IMG/VR virus record: IMGVR_UViG_3300037574_000173
Location: 1-25,886 of that record
From: a virus
Strand: one strand, 5' to 3'
DNA: 25,886 bases
Both the position numbers and the translations under genes were made by a program. The notes under the pieces were generated by a model. The model had not been told where the DNA came from. It ran no database searches and was given only the letters and a program-made list of their open reading frames with translations. Shown in pieces: positions 16,406 through 25,500 of this stretch. Numbering within the stretch: position 1 is the first letter of the stretch; each line of letters starts with the position of its first letter.

Positions 16406-16844
16406 ACAAGGCGGATTAAATGCTCCTAGAACGGCTGCTTATTCTAAGCGTGGTGGTTCGATGTATTCAGAGAGTGGGATAACAGGAGGTCAAGTAGACT
16501 TTACTATATACCGACCAGAGGGTAACTTATGGGCGGATCTAGCGACTAATATCGCTAAGGCTCTAGGTGACTGGAGGAAATTAGATAGAGCCCGTGAGGA
16601 TTTTCAACAGAAGAAAGTGACTGCGGAGTATAAAGATGCACAGGAGAGATATAACCATGCTTATGACCTTTTTGTAAATACCCCTGAACTGTTCACTAAA
16701 ACAAACTCCACTTGGACTGCTCCTGTACCCCGACGTATAACCAATCCCCTACCAGGAGATCCTAACTGGGTTCCTAAGCCGAGTGCTCCTGACGTAATAC
16801 ATCTAGATCCAGAAGAAGAAGAAGAGGATGATAACAATGTTTAA
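16380..16844 (+). CDS. Unrecognised 154-aa protein with acidic C-terminal tail, probable virion component
   Basis: No family is recognised. The N-terminal ~60 residues are Gly/Ser/Tyr-rich and look flexible. Residues about 55-105 form a charged helix (WRKLDRAREDFQQKK). The rest is Pro-rich, ending in an extremely acidic tail (EEEEEDD). I prefer ATG 16380, which has AAGGA at 16366-16370, 9 bases upstream. A GTG at 16374 in the same frame would add two residues but is only 3 bases from that site. The gene overlaps its upstream neighbour by 26 bases and the giant downstream gene by 8-17 bases. This tight embedding points to a shared assembly or ejection role. Confidence 0.72.
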   Translation: MPSEQDKYKQGGLNAPRTAAYSKRGGSMYSESGITGGQVDFTIYRPEGNLWADLATNIAKALGDWRKLDRAREDFQQKKVTAEYKDAQERYNHAYDLFVNTPELFTKTNSTWTAPVPRRITNPLPGDPNWVPKPSAPDVIHLDPEEEEEDDNNV

Positions 16845-19800
16845 TGATAATATACCTGCTGAAACAATGGATCAGATCTATAGTGGATATGGCACAATAC
16901 AAGAACTACATGATAATATTCCTGACCTAAAGGAAATACCACCCGATATCCTAGACTCCGATTTCATCAGAGCTATTAACGATGTGGATGATACTTCTTC
17001 AGGGTTTCTGGTAGAAGAGTATACACGTATGCGAAAGCAACATGAGTACAATACTTCTGTAGGTAGTTGGCAACATGTAAAGCCTGGCGGCATGGCAGCG
17101 TATATAAAAGAAAGAATACAATATACAGGAAGACCTCCAAGCGACGAAGTAATTCACGGTGGTGTGTCAGAAGCCTCTATCTATGCAGGAGAGGGTGTTT
17201 GGGAAGGTGATCGAATTGAGAACTTCATGATGAGCTTTCCAGGCTCTGACTTTATGGAATTACATGATCCAGAGAATCTAGGTAATTGGCTACCTGATGC
17301 GAAGCAGATGTTTGAAGATGCTGTTCGGCAGCACCCCGATGCAGCAGACTTCATCTTCCCTTGGACTTCCTTCGAGAGTCAGGATGAAGAAACTAGGACA
17401 GCACGTTATGCTTCAGAGGGGGCAGACTTAATGCACCTCTATAGATTGAATCAAGAAAGAAATAATCAGGTTGCTAAGAACGCAGCACTAGGGATTGTTA
17501 ATACATCCCCACCATTTACAACCAATACAAGCGGCGGTCCTACTCCCTTTACTGATCCTAAAATGGTCAGTCAAACTAAGGCTGAGTTGGAGCAATTCGT
17601 AGTAGATATGTCTGAACATGATGATGAACATCTTGTGGGCTATGTACGACATGTTATGAGAGGAGGTCTTAATACAGATGATGACCGTCTTATGATGGAG
17701 GGTGTGGGAGATGTAGAGAGAGCTGAGCACTTTAGGAAAGGTATTAAGAAGTTCAGTAGGGATGTTATATTACTAGAGGAGAGGGTATTCAATGCTTGGT
17801 ATACAGAGTTCACTTATGATGATGATGAAAGCTGGGATCTAGACGCTGAGATTATTTTTGATATAGCTATGACAGACGGACAGTTAATGAATCTGTTTCC
17901 CGATGGGGAAAGGGATCTTGAGTATGACGAAATGAGTTCGCAACAACAAGCTAAATTTAATCAGTTTAAAAACAGAGCATTCATAAGAGAGTTTTATTTT
18001 CAAGGGCATAAAAAAATTACTAGCGTCGATGCTATGGCATTAGGGCAGTTACACATGCCTCAATTATTTGACACTAATGATATAGGTTATCTAAAAAGAC
18101 TATCAGATGAGCAGCGTCTGGCTGAAGCTACGTTCAATCCTGAGCGAGCTGACTGGGGAGATACACGTATAACATGGCAAGCTGCTAGGAATGAAGTTGA
18201 ACGGCTCTATAGAGAAGATATGACAGAGATCGATGGTTGGATGACTGGACAGCAGGATGTTAATAAACAGCGACATAATTATATAGTCGAAGCTAGTAGA
18301 GTTCTCATATCTCCTGAGATAAACTCAGTGGAAGAATTGATAGGTAGTATAAAAACAATACACGATGATCCCGATATGAGTAATCAAATGAAGGGTTTAA
18401 AATACGGAGCGATTTCAAAGATTCTAAAGGAGTCTGCTAAGTTTGTAGCTAATTCTGTGGGCAAACGTAACGCTACTTGGGAGAAAGTCAGTATTTTGAA
18501 ACGGAGGGTTACAGAATCTAAACCAGGTAACAGACAGCCCTCGTCGCTCTCCAACGGTCTATTCGCATTCTCAAGCAACAACAGTACAACAATGAAATCG
18601 GAGTCTGATAATCCAGGAATGAACAATGCGAGGCTCACAGTAGTTGATCCTTGGTGGAACAATAAATTACAGAGCATTTACGAAACTATAACCCCCCAAC
18701 AAATTCTACAGGTAAATCCAACAATATTGGCTTTAGATGGCACACCGCTGAACTATGCAAAGCACATAACAGGGGTTGAGATGAGTCCAGATATGGTTGA
18801 AGTCTCTAGGCAAGGGTTTGGTTTAATGTCATCAGGTGAAATAATGATAGGGTCTTCGAAGTGGGAACTAATCCCAGTACTGGATCCAGATACTGGTGAA
18901 CCGGTACTTGATAAGCATGGGCTACCTACAGAGGAGATGAAGTTAACCGGTGAAGAGGCTGCACAGTATGTCATATTACCTCACGGTCCGATGACATCAG
19001 CGGTTATTATGATTGCTGCCATGGAAGCGGAGATTACAACTCCGAGCAACGAGGGGAACCCTGCGATAGCGTCAATAGCTAATCTAATAGCAGAGGCATT
19101 CAAGGGATTAAGTTATACTGGAAAAGATCTTGCGTGGGCTATGCAGAACGACCAGCAGGGTGTGGAAGCTTGGAAAAAAGCACAGGTTATTATGGTATCG
19201 GCAGTGTCTCAAGTTATTGATCATATGCAAGGAAGACCAGACTTTCAAAAGTTGTTAAGGACGGAACTAGGTATTAATCAAAAGGAATATTCTTCAATAG
19301 AGTTATATCTAAATGCCTTTACTCAGAAATTGTCATCTGGAAAAATTGGTGGAACAAGAAATGCCGTTGAGATATGGTATGATGTACTAAAGGATGCTGA
19401 GACGCAGGATGGATTCTATGATCGTGTAATGTTTACACTCGATGGAGAAATGAAAGCAATGGGAGACATGTTATACGAAACGGTAACCGTTGGGTATGAG
19501 CCTAATGCTGATGCAAGTCGCCTGACCTTCAGACCTGTATTTATGGGACATATTCCACAGGATACTGGTGGTGTATACCAGAAGACGGTACTACCTTATA
19601 TGGGGGGAGGTACTCAGTCAATTACTACCTTGGGTGACGGAGAGTTCTATTCACAGCCTGGACCTAATAACTCATTCCCAAAGGGTGAAGTAAACCAGAA
19701 ACCTAAAAGTATAACTACGAATGCTTGGGAACGTATTGCAGACTGGAAGAAGAAAGAAATACTTGCTCCCGCACCTGCGACTCTATGGAGCAGTGCATCG

Positions 19801-22551
19801 GCGATACATCAGGACTTCGGTCGTTGGGATAAAATGGGTTTTGATTTAAGCGGTATGCACATGGACGATTCTAAAGAACTATGGAATACGGTTGCCGATA
19901 ATAGCCTAGCATACCGTACGGGCGAGCATCCATTAAAGCAGCTACCAATAGAAATAATTAACTGGGTAAAGGAAGCTCCAGACAAGAACGTTTATGTATA
20001 TAACCAAATTAGTGGAGATAAGATACAACATACAGGTAGAACGTACAGGAGATCTCAATTAGGTATTCTGTGGTATCTTCAGGGGCTAGCGTCTAATAAA
20101 CAAACGTCCGAGATAGCTAGAAATGTTTATAACTCCTTGTACCACGAGAAAGATAAAGGCAGAGATGCTGGAAAACAACGGGGAGGGATACGTATAAATA
20201 TTAAAAGATTCTCCGAGCAAATAAGAAACTTCTGGCTAAGGGGTCGTCCTCAAAAACCACCGATTGCACCGCAATCTATGAATGACGGTGCCACAACACC
20301 TTCATTAGAGAACTCTAACCAGATGGCAGCATGGTCTCCAGGAATGGGAGCGATTCCGAGTATGATAGCCCAAATAGCGATGGGACTCACACCAGAGGCT
20401 ATGGGTATCGGGAGGGAAGAAGATCGTGTGATGGCACTACAAGAGGTACGCCCATCTTCTGCCCGAGGCGGTGCTAGAATAATGGCGGAGCATCTATGGA
20501 ACCACAACCCTAACGTATATCAACCACTAGTTGGATATACAGAGGGTGATAACAATGACGTACCGCTAGTATCGTCTGGGTTATGGAGAGACGAGAGAGA
20601 GGGCTTTTGGGAGCACATGAATCGCAAGGAAGATTACCTAGGTAATGAAGAACTTACTAACGCTAGTTACTCCCCTACAGGGGCTGGTCCTACATTGTTT
20701 GCCTACGGTTATCATCCAGAACGTTTAGAAAAAGCATTGTTAGATAACTTCTTACTGAATGATACGTACTCGGAGTACGGAGAGCCTACACAGTTACTCT
20801 ATACAGATACAATGAAGCGTCTGGGTATGACAGACCGGCAGAATTGGAATGATATAGTGACAGCAATTATTAAAAATAAGGTGGGACATATTTCTCAAAG
20901 AGCGAGAGATTTGATATCTGATGGTAAGCCATCTATAGATAACATAACCAAACCTTACTGGTCATCTTGGGGACGTGTAAAACAAGCGTTCTTAGGCGGT
21001 GCCCCTCACGATACACATAATTTAAGCAGACCGGATGGGTTTGGCATGAGTCCTGAACAGTGGGCGGAGCAAGGTCACGAAACGATTCAGTTCCAGCAGT
21101 ATCAGAGATCGTCCACTCATTATGGCTCTGGAGTAGTAAGAGACTCAGAGGACGTAGGTAATTATTTCCCGGGAGCAATGGAGATGATGCCATTGATATT
21201 CAACGAGCTCATACAGGCACGAGTTGGAAGATACGTTAACGGGGCGTGGCAAGAGCCACAGATACCGGAGTATCTAGAAGGACTTATAGAACCTAAGATA
21301 TCTCAAAGAGCGTCCCTCACAAGCGACCAGAATATCTTTCCGTTTTATCATGCACTACAAAGAAATATAATAGATAGAAACGGTACACAGCGGATAAAGG
21401 TCTCACAAGGAGGTGTTCCTATGATAGCACCAGACAGTTATATACACGATGAGGAGCGTAATACCGGCGTGTTCACCATGCGTTTTGAAAACCCTGGTGA
21501 TGAAGGATGGGCACAAGAGCTTACCATCCGAGCACCTTGGGCACTTAACGAAGGATTTTTCGATACTAATTTCGATCCTGAGATAGACAAAAGACAGATA
21601 TCACAACGAAGTAATTTGCATAAAGATGCTTACATAGGTGGTATGGATATGTTGGCGGGTGTGAAGGACTCAGCGAATTGGCATGAGCGTGACGAGTGGA
21701 ACAAATCAGCTAATACTAATCTAAGTATGGATACGGCACTACATCCTGAGCACCAAGGATCAAGGACACAGCCAATTATGGTTAAAGAGATAACGTCTGA
21801 TGAAGAGCTAGAAGAGTTGATCGGTACAGCTGTACATGAACAAAAGATAAAAGTACAACAAGGGGAAACATTATCCCACATAGCTGAGGCAGCTAATGTA
21901 ACGGTTTCTGACATACTTAAAGCGAACCCTGAAATTAAAGACCCGAACAAGATATCAGTAGGGCAGGAATTATGGATACCTAAACCGAAAGCAACACCTA
22001 CTAAAATATTGGAAAGAGATAAAAGAGAATCCCCCTTACTTCACACACATGTAGAAGAGTTAGAGGGATGGGCAGCGAAGCCTACCATAGTTGAGGTTGT
22101 GGAAGGCAAGAAAGATTACACGGTAGGATACGGACACCTGTTAGACGGCGGCACTAGAAGTAGAAAAGCTTTTGCAGAAGCGTTCCCCAAGAAGAACTAT
22201 AACCTGTTTAAAGGTGGCGGCGGTAAGCTTAGTAAAGAGGAGTCAAAAGCGTTACTTAAAATAGACCTACCTTGGTATACAGATAAGGCAAGAGATATTA
22301 CAGAACACTTTGATACATATAGTTTCAACTTAAGAAAACATATTGTGTCGGCTACGTTTAGAGGAATGTGGCAACTATCCCCAGAGGCACGTAGACTGCT
22401 GGCAGCGGGGCAATTCAACGAAGCAGCTAAAGAATATTTAAATGCCGACGATTACAGAGATGCAATAACAGATGGCTTACCTGGCGTTAGAATCCGAATG
22501 GATAACGTTGCAGACGCTATTAGAGAAGAAGGACAAAGGAGAAATAAATGA
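16828..22551 (+). CDS. Giant internal virion protein with C-terminal LysM and GH24-like lysozyme domains
   Basis: This is probably an ejected core protein (role of T7 gp15/gp16) that also cuts peptidoglycan during DNA entry. It has 1907 aa counted from ATG 16828. An ATG at 16837 with AGAGG 9 bases upstream is a better start and would remove three residues. Residues 1 to about 1660 are a long, mostly helical, Asp/Glu-rich region I cannot assign. Residues about 1675-1720 are a clear LysM peptidoglycan-binding motif: VQQGETLSHIAEAANVT, then ILKANP and ISVGQELWIP. Residues about 1735-1907 resemble phage lysozyme (GH24): ELEGW with candidate catalytic E1746, then DYTVGYGHLL with T1765, LSKEE, and a C-terminal helix bundle ending GLPGVRIRMDNVADAI. 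The residue equivalent to T4 lysozyme D20 is not obvious. The stop overlaps the next start (ATGA). Confidence 0.85.
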   Translation: MITMFNDNIPAETMDQIYSGYGTIQELHDNIPDLKEIPPDILDSDFIRAINDVDDTSSGFLVEEYTRMRKQHEYNTSVGSWQHVKPGGMAAYIKERIQYTGRPPSDEVIHGGVSEASIYAGEGVWEGDRIENFMMSFPGSDFMELHDPENLGNWLPDAKQMFEDAVRQHPDAADFIFPWTSFESQDEETRTARYASEGADLMHLYRLNQERNNQVAKNAALGIVNTSPPFTTNTSGGPTPFTDPKMVSQTKAELEQFVVDMSEHDDEHLVGYVRHVMRGGLNTDDDRLMMEGVGDVERAEHFRKGIKKFSRDVILLEERVFNAWYTEFTYDDDESWDLDAEIIFDIAMTDGQLMNLFPDGERDLEYDEMSSQQQAKFNQFKNRAFIREFYFQGHKKITSVDAMALGQLHMPQLFDTNDIGYLKRLSDEQRLAEATFNPERADWGDTRITWQAARNEVERLYREDMTEIDGWMTGQQDVNKQRHNYIVEASRVLISPEINSVEELIGSIKTIHDDPDMSNQMKGLKYGAISKILKESAKFVANSVGKRNATWEKVSILKRRVTESKPGNRQPSSLSNGLFAFSSNNSTTMKSESDNPGMNNARLTVVDPWWNNKLQSIYETITPQQILQVNPTILALDGTPLNYAKHITGVEMSPDMVEVSRQGFGLMSSGEIMIGSSKWELIPVLDPDTGEPVLDKHGLPTEEMKLTGEEAAQYVILPHGPMTSAVIMIAAMEAEITTPSNEGNPAIASIANLIAEAFKGLSYTGKDLAWAMQNDQQGVEAWKKAQVIMVSAVSQVIDHMQGRPDFQKLLRTELGINQKEYSSIELYLNAFTQKLSSGKIGGTRNAVEIWYDVLKDAETQDGFYDRVMFTLDGEMKAMGDMLYETVTVGYEPNADASRLTFRPVFMGHIPQDTGGVYQKTVLPYMGGGTQSITTLGDGEFYSQPGPNNSFPKGEVNQKPKSITTNAWERIADWKKKEILAPAPATLWSSASAIHQDFGRWDKMGFDLSGMHMDDSKELWNTVADNSLAYRTGEHPLKQLPIEIINWVKEAPDKNVYVYNQISGDKIQHTGRTYRRSQLGILWYLQGLASNKQTSEIARNVYNSLYHEKDKGRDAGKQRGGIRINIKRFSEQIRNFWLRGRPQKPPIAPQSMNDGATTPSLENSNQMAAWSPGMGAIPSMIAQIAMGLTPEAMGIGREEDRVMALQEVRPSSARGGARIMAEHLWNHNPNVYQPLVGYTEGDNNDVPLVSSGLWRDEREGFWEHMNRKEDYLGNEELTNASYSPTGAGPTLFAYGYHPERLEKALLDNFLLNDTYSEYGEPTQLLYTDTMKRLGMTDRQNWNDIVTAIIKNKVGHISQRARDLISDGKPSIDNITKPYWSSWGRVKQAFLGGAPHDTHNLSRPDGFGMSPEQWAEQGHETIQFQQYQRSSTHYGSGVVRDSEDVGNYFPGAMEMMPLIFNELIQARVGRYVNGAWQEPQIPEYLEGLIEPKISQRASLTSDQNIFPFYHALQRNIIDRNGTQRIKVSQGGVPMIAPDSYIHDEERNTGVFTMRFENPGDEGWAQELTIRAPWALNEGFFDTNFDPEIDKRQISQRSNLHKDAYIGGMDMLAGVKDSANWHERDEWNKSANTNLSMDTALHPEHQGSRTQPIMVKEITSDEELEELIGTAVHEQKIKVQQGETLSHIAEAANVTVSDILKANPEIKDPNKISVGQELWIPKPKATPTKILERDKRESPLLHTHVEELEGWAAKPTIVEVVEGKKDYTVGYGHLLDGGTRSRKAFAEAFPKKNYNLFKGGGGKLSKEESKALLKIDLPWYTDKARDITEHFDTYSFNLRKHIVSATFRGMWQLSPEARRLLAAGQFNEAAKEYLNADDYRDAITDGLPGVRIRMDNVADAIREEGQRRNK

Positions 22552-25500
22552 CCCCAGTTGAACCATTAAATAACGGAGGAGCTGACCCCTATACTAATTA
22601 CGGGATTTCTGGAGAGATCCTACAGGGAGAGCTACCCGAAGAAGATAAGGTTAAGGACTATGGTAGTAGCCAAGACTGGTCACCTACGGTTGGTCCTGCA
22701 TTAGGCGACAGTACTACCAGACAGGCTTTATCTACGGGTGCCCCTAGTTTACAAGCCTCTCCAATACATCTATCACAAGAGTCGATGCAGTTCAGTAATG
22801 AGTGGGTTGATAAACAGATGCGTGATATAGTATCCACGATTCCGTTTGCCTCAGGGGATAGAGCACAAGTAGACGAAGAGTATCCTAATATATGGATTGA
22901 CTTACAGAATGGAGATCTTGTACAAGGTAGGATGGGGCTTGATAACGCATTCGCTATAGGCAGTGCGGCAGGATTTGTACAGGGAACTTTCGGAGATAAC
23001 ATCAGGTATGAACAACAGAGTGCTAGGGTTCTGGGGAATTACTGGAAAGAAGGAGGGTGGGGAGAAGGCTCTAAGTACTTCGATATGCCTGACAGATTCA
23101 AACCCATATTTAAATTCCTTACAGAGAACGACGAGGGTAATGTTGTTAAGCATATTCCATGGGCATCTGATTATCAATACAAAATAACAGGATTGATACC
23201 CTTCAACCCCTTCGATGACGAAGGTATGAGTCTAAGACCTATTGATTTATTCTCTATTCCGCAAGAAGGGTTTACTGTACACAAGGGTATGGAGGAGTTT
23301 ATAGAGCTGGCTCCGGAAGCTTACACTCAGTATGCATTCGCATTAGGAGCTGTAAAGGTAGAGATGGGTGCTGACGGTGTTCCTCATGTAGTTGCTGATA
23401 TGCAAAAGATGGTTAAGTTTGCAGGAAATGCCCGTGATGGACATGAGCTTATGTTAAGACTTGGTTCTGTTTTAGAGCTTCAAGCGGCAGGGCGTGTCAT
23501 AGCAAAATGGGAGAATAATCCAGAGGTAAGTAAGGGTGATATCTTTAGGCAATATGCTAAGGTATTTATAATGCACGGACTACTGGATGATCCTGACTTA
23601 GCGGGTGAGATGATAATGTCTGGTATTCTTACGCTAGCGACATGGGGTGTAGGTGGAATATCTACAGCAGCGTTAGCACTTCGGCAGACTAAAAGATTTG
23701 GTAAGGTCATAAAGCAAACTAAGTGGCTTAACAAGATGACTCTAAATGTAGGGGACTGGGCTGCACCTGTTCAGAAATGGTCAAGGAATTTCGCCAGGTG
23801 GGGTATCGTAGAAAACATACCTACTAGTGTTTTGACGTTCACTCGAGTGGGTAAGTGGATGAAGAGGCAACCGGCGATGCATCGAAATGCTGTAAAGATA
23901 TTTGCAAACTTTGTGCAAGGTGGTGCATCGGGCGGCATTGCAGAAGTTTTCAATCAAGTTGGACTCGATCGTCATAAGTTGCAAGACGGTATTAACTGGG
24001 GATCTGTATACGAAGAAGCATACGTAGAAGCGTGGCTCGGTCCTATCTTAAACCCTGTGCTTGGCGGGGGTATGGCACTCGCTATAAATTCTCCTGGTTT
24101 TGTGTACGGACTTGCTATGACGCGGAGCAATAAAAACGTTTCTAAGAAAACTTTTGGTAGTAAATGGAAAGGTTATATGGGGCATATCTTCGGAGCGGGT
24201 ATAGAATGGAGAGCCAGATGGGCACACTCTGAAGAAAGATTATCAGGATTGTTTGGGCAGTTAAGAGTAGACGGTAAGCCTGTAGATGTCACTAATAATA
24301 TAGAACTTCTTATATTGATGGAAGATGTCGTCAATAAGAATCACCTAGAAGATCCTGAAGCAATGGATCTGCTAAGTGATATAACCGAACAGATCATCGC
24401 CGCCAATAACGAATTAGGTGGTAAGCCTATGACGGATGCCGAGATCAGTATAGAGCTGGCATCAGAGATACTGAAGAAGATTGATAAGGGAGAATTAGAG
24501 GCATCGGGAAGAAGCAGGGAAGGCATAAAGGCGATATTGGAAATGAAGCTATCCATGCTGGAGGATTTTAAAAAGAGTGAGAACCAAGTTGAAACAGAAG
24601 ATGGAACGTTTCGTGATCAGACACTGGATGAATTCTTTGATGATGTAATTGAAACAGGTGAGGGATGGAAATATGTAGACTCAGCGACTAAGGTTTTAGT
24701 TAAAGAACGACTTGGAGATGATGCTTATGACTCTGCAGACTCTGCGACTCTATGGGCAGCGGCGGATAAGATACAAGAAGAACTTGACTCAGCGAAGCGA
24801 GCTGAGTTTGAGGCATCAGGAACATCAATCAACGATACTCTTTCTGAGATCAAGCATACAGCAGAAGAGCTAACAGGTAAAGACTTCTCTCTAGAGGTAG
24901 ATCCAGAAGGTAAGGTTGTTGATGCTGATCCTGATGCTGATGCTGAGGGTCCAGATGCTGAGGGAGTAACGGGAGATAAACCAAAGGGTGGGAAGTACCC
25001 AGGTGCTCGTAGAGGTTTTATAGATAAGCCCAAGTGGTTAACCGCTGATCAAGTGGATAGAAAAGTAAGAGGAATCATTAAGGAAAAGAAGAAAGCACTA
25101 GCCGAAGGACGTAGTGAGATGACTCCTGAACAGCAGTTAGAACAAGAGCGTTTAATTGACGCACTAGAGACTAGTCTGTTTAAACTCGAAAAAGAGTATG
25201 AAGCTCTTAACAACTTGAATGGATTGGATGCGGATGGTGTAGCTCTTCAACGTACGGCACTAGGACATCTTGATGATTTTCTAAAAATGAAAAAAGAATA
25301 TTACGCTAAGCACGGGGAAAAAGAAAAACTATTCATGCAACATTTTGACCCATACCGAGGACACTTTAAAAGTGCTCTTGAGATTGAAGCACTGTTCTAT
25401 GATGACGATGGTAAGCGAATAGCGAGTAAAATTTCCGTTACCGATATAACTGCAGAACAGATTACTAATCTTAAGGCAGTGAGAGATTATATAGATGATC

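Noticed and set aside
22031-22551. Separate endolysin gene
   Set aside because: The lysozyme-like domain is continuous in frame with the 1907-aa protein, with no stop or start break. It is a virion-associated domain rather than a free endolysin.
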